From NCBI GenBank assembly GCA_028282245.1, contig JANQIL010000023.1:1-37174 (forward strand): a stretch of DNA of 37,174 bases. Reading direction: 5' to 3'. The notes beneath the pieces are model-generated. The model saw only the letters and a program-made list of their open reading frames with translations, made no database searches and had not been told where the DNA came from. This document shows positions 7,636 to 15,601 of this stretch, one piece after another. Each line of letters opens with the position of its first letter. The first letter of the stretch is position 1. The position numbers and the translations under genes were made by a program. The stretch is from Magnetospira sp. (lineage in GTDB: Bacteria; Pseudomonadota; Alphaproteobacteria; Rhodospirillales; Magnetospiraceae).

Positions 7636-9092
7636 ATCTGATCTCCCAGTACGTCGAAGAGAACCGCGTCGAGGCCGCGATGCGGCATCCCGGCATCGCC
7701 ATCCGGATCGAGGCGCGGCGGTTCCATCCTCGGCATTGTAAAGATTCCGCCGTCCCGCGTCCAGAAATCGTCGGACGGCACCTCGCCTGGAATCTGCCCG
7801 AACCGGAACAGGGTCTGGCCGCCGGTGCGGACGTTGCGGAACGCGACTCCGGGACGGCCGTCCAGGCTGTCGTCGCGCGAGCACCACAGGGCGGCGATGG
7901 CGCGGGGCTTCTCGGTGAACCGCCGCTCCAGAAGGTTGTCCAGCCCGCCGGCCACCATGACTCCGAGTTGCACGACCATGTTGCCGATCTCGTCCTGATG
8001 CAGATAGTCGGCCTTGGTGGCGACGAAGGTGGCCTTCGGCACCGATTTCCAGGACATCATGCGGCCGAGCCAGCTCTGCGGCTCGAAGGTGGCGGCGATC
8101 TCGTTGACGGCGGCCCGGGTGTCCTCGTAGACCACCCTGCCTTCCGACAGCGCGGCCAGAACGTCGACCAGCACGATCTGGCGGTCGATGCGTCCGAAGT
8201 AGCGGTCGAAGAACTCCCGCGCGTTGCGCACGTAGGCATCGAACCGGCGCTCCATGGTCCGGTAGAGGCTGTCGGCGCCCGGGCGTTCCGGTTCCTCGGT
8301 CACCAGGGTCGGGGCGAACCAGTGCATCGGCAGCTCGCCGCGCGGCCCCGGACACAGGAACCGCCCCGGTTGCAGGAACCGAAGGCCGACCTGATCGCGG
8401 CAGGCGATCATCAGTGCCTTGTAGCGTCGGTGGGCCTCGCGGGCCGCTTCCTCGACGCCAGCCGACGACGACCAGTCGAGCGACTGGAGGTAGCCGTCGA
8501 ACTCGACCCATTCGGGCAACTCGGAGAACGGCGACAGGCGTTCCAGGATGGTTTTCGACCACTCCACGTAGGTCAGCCCCGGGGTCAGCATGGTGCGGTC
8601 GACCAGCCATTCGCCCGGATAGTCGAAAATCTCCACGTTCAGGCGTCCGGACAGGCTGGATTTCGGATGCAGCACCATGTTGACGCCGGCAACGTCGGTG
8701 GTCCGCTCCGGCCAGGCCTCGCGGCCGTCGGCCAACCGCCGGTAGATGTCGTCGTGGGGGAAATAGGGAATGTCCTCGGACGGGATCGGCTTGATCTCGA
8801 TCCGCTGGATGGCGCCCGACTTGCCGTTGCGGGTGAAGGTCGGCAGGGTGTCGGCGCCGCGCGCGTAGGCTTCCAGGTTCTTGATCAGGGAGGCCATGAA
8901 GATCGTCTTGCCGGCCTGCGACAGTCCGGTCACGCCGATTCTGAGATGCCGCTCGCGGAGCGCCGACTTGGCGCTGTGGGCGGCATCGTCGGCCAGCCGG
9001 CGCGCCCGGCCAAGCAACCGCTTGGCCTGCTTCACCACCGGTTCGTCGAGGCCGTCGAGGGCTTTCAGATCGAGCTCGATTTTCTTGACCAT
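7632..9092 (-). CDS. ycjX: YcjX family GTP-binding protein (DUF463)
   Basis: A 486-residue cytoplasmic P-loop protein with Walker A GLSQAGKT near residue 50 and the family motifs FDYPGEWL (DxxG-like) and TKADY (G4-like, NKxD variant). The family is a stress-linked, probably membrane-peripheral GTPase that works with YcjF. I chose the ATG at 9092 (MVKKIELDL); the 48 residues of upstream reading frame look non-coding and lie over an AT-rich promoter-like stretch. The downstream ycjF overlaps by four bases. Confidence 0.9.
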   Translation of the reverse strand: MVKKIELDLKALDGLDEPVVKQAKRLLGRARRLADDAAHSAKSALRERHLRIGVTGLSQAGKTIFMASLIKNLEAYARGADTLPTFTRNGKSGAIQRIEIKPIPSEDIPYFPHDDIYRRLADGREAWPERTTDVAGVNMVLHPKSSLSGRLNVEIFDYPGEWLVDRTMLTPGLTYVEWSKTILERLSPFSELPEWVEFDGYLQSLDWSSSAGVEEAAREAHRRYKALMIACRDQVGLRFLQPGRFLCPGPRGELPMHWFAPTLVTEEPERPGADSLYRTMERRFDAYVRNAREFFDRYFGRIDRQIVLVDVLAALSEGRVVYEDTRAAVNEIAATFEPQSWLGRMMSWKSVPKATFVATKADYLHQDEIGNMVVQLGVMVAGGLDNLLERRFTEKPRAIAALWCSRDDSLDGRPGVAFRNVRTGGQTLFRFGQIPGEVPSDDFWTRDGGIFTMPRMEPPRLDPDGDAGMPHRGLDAVLFDVLGDQI

Positions 9093-9211
9093 GTCGTCCC
9101 AACACCTGTTCGGTCGCTGTCGCGAACACCACGACAAAAAGTTGGAGTCATTCAAAATAAAAGCCATGCAAAAGGCTACAGAAATTATCCGCTTTCCTTC
9201 CGGGAAACCAG

Positions 9212-9239
9212 AAAAAAACCGGTGGCCCATTGGCACCGC
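9212..9239 (-). terminator. Terminator of the pxpBCA operon
   Basis: On the minus strand a short stem (CGGTGCC / GGCCACCG with a one-base bulge, small AATG-type loop) at about 9220-9238 is followed by GTTTTTTTC. It lies about 40 bases after the pxpA stop and before ycjX. Confidence 0.5.
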
Positions 9240-9275
9240 CGCGTCATGGTGGCGCGCGGTCTACGCCGCCGGGCG

Positions 9276-10052
9276 TTATCCGGCCACGACCTCGCGCAGG
9301 GCCGCCACCCGCAGGCCATGGCGTTCCAGGCCATCGCGCACCGCGCCGGCGATGGCCAGCGATCGCGGGGTGTCGCCGTGCACGCAGACGCTGTGGATGG
9401 CGGTCGGGATGTGGGCGCCGCCCCGGGTGACCAGTCCGCCGGCCTCCAGGAACCGGAGAACCTGCGCCAGACTCGCGTCCGGATCGTGAATCATGGCGCC
9501 ATCGAGCGCGCGCGGTAGGAGCTGGCCGTCGTCGCCGTAGGCGCGGTCGGCGAAGATTTCCTCGCCGACCCGCAGGCCGTGCCGCCGGCCGGCCGCCGAC
9601 AGGGCGGAAGCGGCCGGCGAAAGCAGGACGAGGTCGGGATCGACCGCGCGCACCGCGCCGGCCACCGCCTCGGCGAGGTCGGGATCGGCCGCCGCCATGT
9701 TGCCAAGCGCCCCGTGCGGCTTCACGTGGTCGACCGTCATGCCCTCGGCGCGGGCCAGACCGAGCAGGGCGCCGATCTGATAGCAGACCATGGCCTCCAC
9801 CTCGGCCGGCGCCATCCGCATCGGGCGCCGACCGAATCCCTGCAGGTCGGGAAACGACGGATGGGCCCCGACGCGCACCCCGTTGTCGCGGGCCAGCCGC
9901 AGGGTGCGGCGCATCACCACGGGATCGCCGGCATGGAAGCCGCAGGCCACGTTGGCGGAGGTGACGATCCGCATCAGCCCGGCGTCGTCGCCGAGGCTGT
10001 AGGCGCCGAATCCCTCGCCCAGATCGGCGTTCAGGTCGAGGGCGCGGATCAT
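9276..10052 (-). CDS. pxpA: 5-oxoprolinase subunit PxpA (LamB/YcsF family)
   Basis: A 258-residue cytoplasmic protein, the subunit that works with PxpB-PxpC to cleave 5-oxoproline (pyroglutamate) to glutamate using ATP. The start DLNADLGEGFG, the metal-site-like ANVACGFHAGDP, GAHPSFPDLQGFGRR and the C-terminal SVCVHGDTP are all family signatures. The length is normal. The ATG overlaps the pxpC stop (ATGA), making it the last gene of an overlapping pxpB-pxpC-pxpA operon. Confidence 0.95.
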   Translation of the reverse strand: MIRALDLNADLGEGFGAYSLGDDAGLMRIVTSANVACGFHAGDPVVMRRTLRLARDNGVRVGAHPSFPDLQGFGRRPMRMAPAEVEAMVCYQIGALLGLARAEGMTVDHVKPHGALGNMAAADPDLAEAVAGAVRAVDPDLVLLSPAASALSAAGRRHGLRVGEEIFADRAYGDDGQLLPRALDGAMIHDPDASLAQVLRFLEAGGLVTRGGAHIPTAIHSVCVHGDTPRSLAIAGAVRDGLERHGLRVAALREVVAG

Positions 10053-11134
10053 CGGTCGAGGCCTTCCAGGAAACCCGGCACGTGGGTCGGGTCGCGGGCA
10101 TCGCAGACGCCGTCGATCAGGTTGGCGGCGTAGAGCGCCCGCTCGTCGATCAGGCCGTCGCCGACCCAGCCCTCGAAATGATTCGTCAGGTCGTCCAGTC
10201 GCGCCTCGACGCGGGCCCGCAGGCGGTCGGCCTCCGCCTCGGTCACCGTCGCGAAGCGGACCGGATCGCCGGGCCGCAGTTGGCCGACGCGCCACAGATC
10301 GGCGGCGATCACCGTGGCGATCTTGGCGTAGCCGCCGAGGGTCTGGCAGTCGACTCCGAGGATGATCGGCCGGCCGTCGCCCGGCACCTGGATGGCGCCG
10401 GGAATGAGTCCGTCCGACAGGATGTCCGGCCCCTTGTCGGGCCGGTGGACGAGTGGTGCGCCGTCCAGTCGCGCGCCCATCCGGTCGGTCCGGTCCGACA
10501 CCGTGAACGGGGCGCTCAGGAAGCGATCCAGCGATTCGGCCGAGAAGTGATCGTCCTGCGGCCCGAACAGCACCCGCAGCGGACCGGATTCGATCCCGGG
10601 AGGGCGCGGCAGAAGGCGCTCGCCGCCGTCCGGAACGGCTCCGCCGGCCGGCACCGGGTCGCCGGCCTTGAGCGGCCGCCCCCGGAAACCGCCGAAGCCG
10701 GCCCGCGCATAGGTCGACCGGCTGCCCATCACCGGCGCCACGTCGATGCCGCCGGCCACGCCCAGGTACCCGGTGGCGAGCGAGCCGAGCGTCCCCGAAT
10801 CCAGGAACTCGCCCGGCTCCAGGGTGATCGTCCGCCACGGCGCGATGGCGATTCGCTCGACGCCGTCGGCGGTGCGCCGCGACAGGTCGGCCGGCGCGTC
10901 GCCGGCCACCGCGACCCGCAGCGGCGCGTCGACCGCCGTCACGATCGGTCCCTTGAGGCGGAATTCGAGCCCCGCCGCGCCGTCGGGATTGCCGAGCAGG
11001 CGATTGAGCAGGCGCAGCCGAAAGCCGTCGGCGGCCCCCGACAACGGAACCCCGAGGTGCCGGAAGCCGGGCCGTCCGAGGTCCTGGACCGTGCACATCG
11101 GTCCCGGATCGACGATTTTCAGGCATCCGGTCAT
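10049..11134 (-). CDS. pxpC: 5-oxoprolinase subunit PxpC (biotin-dependent carboxyltransferase family)
   Basis: A 361-residue protein of the KipA / allophanate-hydrolase-subunit-2 family. Family marks include VQDLGRPGFRHLGVPLSGAAD at the N-terminus, then GYLGVAGGIDV and GSRSTYARAGFGG, and LGVDCQTLGGYAKIATVI toward the C-terminus. It forms the PxpB-PxpC complex that activates 5-oxoproline. The start and stop each overlap a neighbour by four bases (ATGA), strong evidence for a coupled operon. Confidence 0.95.
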   Translation of the reverse strand: MTGCLKIVDPGPMCTVQDLGRPGFRHLGVPLSGAADGFRLRLLNRLLGNPDGAAGLEFRLKGPIVTAVDAPLRVAVAGDAPADLSRRTADGVERIAIAPWRTITLEPGEFLDSGTLGSLATGYLGVAGGIDVAPVMGSRSTYARAGFGGFRGRPLKAGDPVPAGGAVPDGGERLLPRPPGIESGPLRVLFGPQDDHFSAESLDRFLSAPFTVSDRTDRMGARLDGAPLVHRPDKGPDILSDGLIPGAIQVPGDGRPIILGVDCQTLGGYAKIATVIAADLWRVGQLRPGDPVRFATVTEAEADRLRARVEARLDDLTNHFEGWVGDGLIDERALYAANLIDGVCDARDPTHVPGFLEGLDR

Positions 11135-11904
11135 GCCGCCTCGCGATCGCGGAAGGCCATCGGATCGAGTGCGCCCTCCCGCGCGGCGGCCCGCAGGTCG
11201 TCGAATCGGGGCCGCTCGACGGCGACGAATCGCACCGAATCGCCGGCTTCCAGGGTATTGGGGACGTCGGCCGCCGGATCGAACAGCGGCGCCGGACTGC
11301 GACCGATCAGGTTCCAGCCGCCGGGGCTGTCCCAGGGATAGATGCAGCACATGGCGTTGGCGATGCCGACCGAGCCGGCCGGGACCCGGAGGCGCGGCGT
11401 CGCGCGGCGCGGCAGGGCGAGCCGCGCGTCGAGCGGCCCGAGGTAGGGAAACCCGGGCAGGAAGCCGAGCGCCAGGACGGTGAACCGGCAGGCCCGATGG
11501 CCCGCCGTCACCTCCGACGCGGCGAGGCCGGTGGCGGCGCAAACGTCCGCCAGATCGGGCGCCAGGTCGGCATCGTGGCAGATTGGCAGTGCCCAGCGGC
11601 GCGGTTCCGCCGTCGGCGGCACCGGCGCCTCGGCCATCGCGCCAAGCCGCGCGGCCAGCGATTCCCGGTCGGCGGTGGCCGGATCAAGGCACAGGGTCAG
11701 CGATCGGAACGCCGGAACCACGTCGGTCACGCCGGGCAGCCGGCCGGCCGCCAGTTCCTCGCGCAGTCGACCGGCCAGGCCGAGCACCCGGGGATCGGCG
11801 GCCGTGTTCGGCGCGCCGCCGAACGACAATGTCAGCGCGCCGTCGGCGAGCCGCAGAACACGACCCTTTGCGCCGTCTTCGTCCGTTCCGCCATGGTCCG
11901 GCAT
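11131..11904 (-). CDS. pxpB: 5-oxoprolinase subunit PxpB (KipI family)
   Basis: A protein of about 257 residues of the KipI / allophanate-hydrolase-subunit-1 family. The family signature is clear: VLALGFLPGFPYLGPL, then PRVPAGSVGIA-type sequence and YPWDSPGGWNLIGR. The ATG at 11904 is preceded by GGAAGAG at good spacing; an in-frame ATG at 11928 would add eight residues but lacks a ribosome site. It opens the pxpBCA operon. The set probably recycles 5-oxoproline, a damage product of glutamine and glutamate. Confidence 0.92.
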   Translation of the reverse strand: MPDHGGTDEDGAKGRVLRLADGALTLSFGGAPNTAADPRVLGLAGRLREELAAGRLPGVTDVVPAFRSLTLCLDPATADRESLAARLGAMAEAPVPPTAEPRRWALPICHDADLAPDLADVCAATGLAASEVTAGHRACRFTVLALGFLPGFPYLGPLDARLALPRRATPRLRVPAGSVGIANAMCCIYPWDSPGGWNLIGRSPAPLFDPAADVPNTLEAGDSVRFVAVERPRFDDLRAAAREGALDPMAFRDREAA

Positions 11905-12350
11905 GGTCTCTTCCGAATCCGTCCTCATGGGCGTAGAGCTATGATCCGTCTAACGATTTTTCAATGCGGCCCGGACTCATTCTGATCGCCGCATGGCCCG
12001 CGCGTCAAAGGATTTAGAGTGGCGGGGGAACGAGGGCGGGAGCCCCGTTCCGAGCCGCGACCCCATCCTCGGCGGACGGTTCGGGGGTCCGGCGGCGATC
12101 GCGGAGGGGTTGATGACCGTCGCCCCATGGCGCGACGGAATGTGGGCCGGAAGTGTTACATCGGTGCTTCTCGGCGGATTCGGTTTCGGGTATTCTACAC
12201 CGGCGAGGGGCTGGGCAACCGCCCCCTTGGGGGACTTCAGGCAACGATACCCTGGCCGCGCGGCGACCGAACGCGGGGGCGGGGATTTGGCGAGCCGACG
12301 CTGGATCAAGGGGGCCGCGTCGGCGGCGGGATTTAATACAGGAGGGTGCG
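11905..12350. other. Gene-free divergent region between pxpB and the membrane-protein gene
   Basis: About 450 bases of GC-rich sequence between two divergent genes. Several short GC-rich inverted repeats are present (for example around 12024-12050 and 12205-12235) but I recognise no known riboswitch or small RNA. Open frames here have unnatural composition. It presumably contains both promoters. Confidence 0.4.
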
Positions 12351-12833
12351 GTGAAATTTGCGGCGAAACGGACATGGCCGGTGCGGCCGGACACCTGGGA
12401 GTACCAGGGAGAGGCCCCGAGCGCGGCCATTTTCGCGGAGCGATTCGCGTCCGACCGTCAGTTGGCCCAGGCGACCGAGATGGTGGTCATCGAGAAGGAC
12501 GGCGAGGACAACGCCATCTCCTTTCACAAGGTGATCGGCGTGGCGCCGTATCGGATCGAATCCACCGCCACGCCGGGCGCCGCGACTCCGGCGGCGGCCG
12601 CGACTCCGGAGAGTCCCGCGGTCGCGGCCGAATCGAGCCGCGATGCCGACAACGGCGCCGCGTCGGTTCGAAGCGACGAAACCTCCGAGGCGCCGCCCGC
12701 CGTTGATGTGCCGGACCATCAGGTCGTTCCGGCCTCGGTCGTGCGTCCGGCCATGAGAACCGGCATCTATATGGTCAAGGTGTTTGTCATTGGCATGGTG
12801 CTCGTATTTCTGGCCGCCTACTTCATGTACTGA
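12351..12833 (+). CDS. Unknown protein with C-terminal membrane anchor, upstream of antenna genes
   Basis: A 160-residue protein starting at GTG, directly preceded by a strong GGAGGG ribosome site at 12341. It has a folded-looking N-terminal part (residues 1-65, with TWPVRPDTWEYQGEAP and later SFHKVIGVAPYRI), an Ala-, Pro- and Thr-rich low-complexity linker (70-125) and one C-terminal membrane helix (about 139-159, YMVKVFVIGMVLVFLAAYFMY). The topology is therefore N-in with a tail anchor. I do not recognise the family. It lies about 300 bases upstream of the light-harvesting genes and on the same strand, so a link to the photosynthetic membrane is possible but unproven. Confidence 0.75.
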   Translation: MKFAAKRTWPVRPDTWEYQGEAPSAAIFAERFASDRQLAQATEMVVIEKDGEDNAISFHKVIGVAPYRIESTATPGAATPAAAATPESPAVAAESSRDADNGAASVRSDETSEAPPAVDVPDHQVVPASVVRPAMRTGIYMVKVFVIGMVLVFLAAYFMY

Positions 12834-12952
12834 GAGGCCTCGCGGCGCGGCGTTTCAGGCCCCGAACCTCCGGCACGCGGAGGCAGGGCGCGGCGCCTCG
12901 GGGGAAGGGCGGGATGGACGAAGGAACGTGTCGAATAGCCACAGAAAAAGTG

Positions 12953-12985
12953 ATTGACATCTATCACTGTCAATCTAAACTGACA
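12953..12985 (+). promoter_or_regulatory. Antenna promoter with PpsR/CrtJ-type operator
   Basis: A -35-like TTGACA (12954-12959) is embedded in a perfect dyad ATTGACA-N8-TGTCAAT (12953-12974). A PpsR/CrtJ-type site TGT-N12-ACA occupies 12968-12985, overlapping the right half. The -10 is weak (TCTAAA or AAACTG nearby). This is the layout known for oxygen- and light-repressed photosynthesis promoters. It is about 145 bases before the first antenna beta gene. Confidence 0.6.
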
Positions 12986-13129
12986 TCGTGGAATCGCCCA
13001 CGGAATTCAGGGGATTGTCTTGCCTGAATAGGTCAGGAAAGCACCTCGGATTAGCGATCGCCGCCGAGTTCATAAGCGCCGCGAGGGGTGAAAAGAGCGG
13101 CAATTCAAAACCGTACGGAGACTTTTGAC

Positions 13130-13255
13130 ATGAATGGACTTACCGAGAAACAAGCCAGAGAGTTTCACGAGCAGTTCAAGACCAGCTACACCGCGTTCGT
13201 CGCCGTTTGCGTCGTTGCCCATGTGCTCGTTGCCGCCTGGAAGCCCTGGTTCTAA
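13130..13255 (+). CDS. Light-harvesting antenna beta subunit (first copy)
   Basis: A 41-residue LH beta peptide with one membrane helix. The core EFHEQFKTSYTAFVAVCVVAH carries both conserved histidines (His13 at the membrane edge, His31 the bacteriochlorophyll ligand), and the end is WKPWF. It resembles the LH2 (PucB-type) beta of Phaeospirillum molischianum. Its N-terminus is shorter than that of the second copy, lacking the AQSLS segment. The Trp expected four residues after the ligand His is Ala here. The gene is followed after 18 bases by the alpha gene. I leave the symbol open because pucB versus pufB cannot be proven from this alone. Confidence 0.92.
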   Translation: MNGLTEKQAREFHEQFKTSYTAFVAVCVVAHVLVAAWKPWF

Positions 13256-13273
13256 GCGCAGAAGGGACGAGAG

Positions 13274-13627
13274 ATGTTCGAAAACGTGATCAACTACAAC
13301 CCGAACGAACGGGATTACCGGTTCTGGTTGGTGGTCGATCCACGGAAGTGGATTCTTCCGAGCCTGTTCGCGGTCGCTGTCGTCGCGCTGGTTATCCACG
13401 TCCAGTTTTTCCAGATGTGGGATACGGGTCCGTTCGGGCCTGAGTTGACGCCAGTCGTCGAGGAAGTCGCTCCAGCTCCGGCTGCCGAAGAGGCTGCCCC
13501 GGCCGCCGAGGAAGCGGCTCCGGCCGCTGAAGAGGCTGCCCCGGCTGCCGAGGAAGCGGCTCCGGCCGCCGAAGAGGCTGCCCCGGCTGCCGAAGAAGCA
13601 GCTCCGGCCGAGGCTGCCGCGCAGTAA
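13274..13627 (+). CDS. Light-harvesting antenna alpha subunit with repeat tail (first copy)
   Basis: A 117-residue protein, about twice the usual length of an LH alpha peptide. Residues 1-55 are a normal alpha subunit: YRFWLVVDPRKWILPSLFAV, then the helix with ligand His (ALVIHVQFF, His42) and MWDTGPFG. From about residue 60 the chain becomes Ala/Glu/Pro only, with six tandem AAEEAAP units (residues 70-111). On topology the tail would lie in the periplasm. Rhodobacter sphaeroides Puc2A is a known alpha peptide with a long C-terminal extension, so the idea has precedent, but this regular heptapeptide array looks distinct. GGGACGAGAG precedes the ATG. Confidence 0.92.
   Translation: MFENVINYNPNERDYRFWLVVDPRKWILPSLFAVAVVALVIHVQFFQMWDTGPFGPELTPVVEEVAPAPAAEEAAPAAEEAAPAAEEAAPAAEEAAPAAEEAAPAAEEAAPAEAAAQ
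13481..13606 (+). repeat. Six 21-bp tandem repeats encoding AAEEAAP
   Basis: Six in-frame 21-base units encode AAEEAAP. Alternate units are more alike, giving a 42-base higher-order period repeated three times. Synonymous differences between units (GAA/GAG, GCC/GCT) show that the peptide pattern is kept while the bases drift. Confidence 0.9.
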
Positions 13628-13846
13628 TGTGCGGGGGTCGGAGCCTGTCGAAGACAGTCGGTTGAGTTTGGTTGTCGATTGTTCTCGCGGGTTCCTGGTT
13701 GCTTAGGTGCAGTGCAATGACCGATCCGATTTCGGAAGCTGTGCCGATGCAGTTTGTGGCGAGTTCGTTGTGAACTCTCCACGCTTAGCGCCGCCGATAA
13801 TGGTTTAGAGGCGGCATCGTTTGAAACCTTTTTGGAGGGTACACAA
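13628..13846 (+). other. Intergenic spacer between antenna pairs
   Basis: A 219-base spacer separates the two beta-alpha pairs. It begins with a small hairpin (CTGTC-GAA-GACAG, 13645-13657). There is no obvious T-run, so read-through and a second promoter are both possible. GGAGG lies before the next beta gene. Confidence 0.4.
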
Positions 13847-13990
13847 ATGGCTGAAGCGCAGAGCCTGTCGGGCCTGACCGAGCAGCAGGCGAAAGAGTTC
13901 CATGAGCAGTTCAAGACCAGCTACACCGCTTTCGTCGCCGCTTGCGTCGTCGCGCACCTGCTGGTTGTCGCTTGGAAGCCGTGGTTCTAA
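13847..13990 (+). CDS. Light-harvesting antenna beta subunit (second copy)
   Basis: A 47-residue LH beta peptide, nearly identical to the first copy through the membrane helix. The start MAEAQSLSGLTEQQAKEFHEQ closely matches the molischianum-type LH2 beta N-terminus. His19 and His37 are the two conserved histidines; WKPWF ends the peptide. As in the first copy, the Trp expected at His+4 is missing (Val here). GGAGGG lies 9-10 bases upstream of the ATG. Confidence 0.94.
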   Translation: MAEAQSLSGLTEQQAKEFHEQFKTSYTAFVAACVVAHLLVVAWKPWF

Positions 13991-14052
13991 GTTCACGGAA
14001 CATCCCCAGCGCAGATCACGTCTGAAAAACGCTAGATTACGAGGATAGTACA

Positions 14053-14211
14053 ATGGCTGAAGTCACCAAACCGCGTAACCCGGAAGACGATTGGAAGTTC
14101 TGGATGGTCGTGAATCCGTCGACCTGGATCATGCCGAGCCTGTTCGCCGTTCTGATCATCGTTCTGATGGTTCATTCCTATGTCGTTCCGCTGATGAAGC
14201 CGTTTGGCTAA
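14053..14211 (+). CDS. Light-harvesting antenna alpha subunit (second copy)
   Basis: A 52-residue LH alpha peptide of normal length. Hydrophilic N-terminus (NPEDDWKFWMVVNPSTWIMP), membrane helix with ligand His41 (LMVHSYVV), and a very short C-terminus ending PLMKPFG. The aromatic residue about 11 positions after the ligand His, a Trp that hydrogen-bonds bacteriochlorophyll in P. molischianum LH2, is absent. It lies 62 bases after its beta partner and is followed by a strong terminator. Confidence 0.93.
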   Translation: MAEVTKPRNPEDDWKFWMVVNPSTWIMPSLFAVLIIVLMVHSYVVPLMKPFG

Positions 14212-14277
14212 GTCAATTCGGTACGGATAAGGTTTTCGCCGTCGCGTCGATCTGACGCGGCGGCGGATGCTACCGAA

Positions 14278-14312
14278 GGGGATCAGACTATTGTCTGGTC
14301 CCCGTTTCTTTT
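14278..14312 (+). terminator. Intrinsic terminator of the antenna operon
   Basis: An 11-bp stem (GGGGATCAGAC / GTCTGGTCCCC, one G-T pair) with loop TATT is followed by GTTTCTTTT. It lies 67 bases after the last antenna gene. Confidence 0.85.
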
Positions 14313-14520
14313 GGTGACTTGCGAAGGTGGATCGGCCATCGGGCGCGCCGGCGGCCAAGCGTTTGCATGGACCCGACCCGGGTTCGTCGGCGGGAAATTC
14401 CAATCGATCTTTTGGGCGAATTACCCTTGCGCGGCCCGTGCCGGGATCCGGCGTGGTTTCCGCGCCAGAAGTGCTTTCGAGGGATGATTCCCGAGTGTTT
14501 CCGGACGCTCCGCCCGTCCC

Positions 14521-15594
14521 TCAGCCGCCGCACTGGGCGCGATGGCGCAGCAGATGATCGGCCAGCACGCAGGCGACCATCGCCTCGGCCACCGGCACCG
14601 CGCGAATGCCCACGCAGGGATCATGGCGACCCTTGGTGGCGATCTCGGTCTCGCCGCCGGCCATGTCGACGGTGCGGCGCGGGGTCAGGATCGAACTGGT
14701 CGGCTTCACCGCGATCCGGGCGACGATGTCCTGGCCCGAGGAGATGCCGCCCAGGATGCCGCCGGCGTGATTGGACAGGAACACCGGCGCGCCGTCCCGC
14801 ATCCGCATTTCGTCCGCGTTCTCCTCGCCGGTCAGGACGGCGCTGGCGAACCCGTCGCCGATCTCCACTCCCTTGACCGCGTTGATGCTCATCAGCCCCT
14901 TGGCCAGATCGGCGTCCAGCTTGTCGTAGACCGGGGCGCCGAGCCCGGGCGGCACCCCGCCGGCCACCACCTCGACCACGGCGCCGACCGAGGAGCCGGC
15001 CTTGCGGATGTCGTCCAGGTGGCCTTCCCACAGCGCCGCCGCCTCGGGGTCGGGACACCACAGCGGGTTGCGATCCACCTCGTCCCAGTCCCAGCGCGCC
15101 GGGTCGACCCGGTGCGGACCGATCCGCGTCACCGCGCCCCGCAACACCAGGCCGTCGCCCAGCACCTTGCGGGCGATGGCGCCGGCGGCCACCCGGCAGG
15201 CGGTCTCGCGCGCCGACGATCGGCCGCCGCCCCGGTGGTCCCGCAGGCCATACTTCCGGAAATACGTATAATCGGCGTGACCGGGCCGGAACTTGGCCGC
15301 GATGTCGCCGTAGTCCCGCGATCGCTGATCCTCGTTGCGGATCAGAAGCCCGATGGGCGTGCCGGTGGTCCGTCCCTCGAACACCCCGGACAGAATTTCC
15401 ACGCTGTCCGGCTCGCGCCGCTGGGTCACGAAGCGCGAGGTGCCGGGGCGCCGCCGGTCGAGCCAGTGCTGGATGTCCGGTTCGGCCAGGTCGAGCCCCG
15501 GAGGCACCCCGTCGACCACCAGGCCGATGGCCGGGCCGTGGCTTTCCCCGAACGTGGTGAATCGGAACAGATGTCCGAACGTGTTGCCGGACAT
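14521..15594 (-). CDS. aroC: Chorismate synthase
   Basis: A 357-residue FMN-dependent cytoplasmic enzyme that makes chorismate from EPSP, the last step of the shikimate pathway. Signatures are present: GESHGPAIG (residues 17-25), the RSSARET loop ([11 protein letters not shown]), [15 protein letters not shown] and [14 protein letters not shown]. Length is standard. It starts seven bases after fabI stops, so the two form an operon, an arrangement common in alphaproteobacteria. Confidence 0.97.
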   Translation of the reverse strand: MSGNTFGHLFRFTTFGESHGPAIGLVVDGVPPGLDLAEPDIQHWLDRRRPGTSRFVTQRREPDSVEILSGVFEGRTTGTPIGLLIRNEDQRSRDYGDIAAKFRPGHADYTYFRKYGLRDHRGGGRSSARETACRVAAGAIARKVLGDGLVLRGAVTRIGPHRVDPARWDWDEVDRNPLWCPDPEAAALWEGHLDDIRKAGSSVGAVVEVVAGGVPPGLGAPVYDKLDADLAKGLMSINAVKGVEIGDGFASAVLTGEENADEMRMRDGAPVFLSNHAGGILGGISSGQDIVARIAVKPTSSILTPRRTVDMAGGETEIATKGRHDPCVGIRAVPVAEAMVACVLADHLLRHRAQCGG

Positions 15595-15601
15595 GCGTTT
15601 C

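Noticed and set aside
12150..12340. Possible riboswitch before the unknown membrane protein
   Set aside because: Several GC-rich helices can be drawn but none matches the conserved core of a riboswitch class I know.
13315..13914. Minus-strand frame through the antenna repeat
   Set aside because: Its Ala/Ser repeat is only the complement of the AAEEAAP codons; the plus-strand antenna genes are unmistakable.
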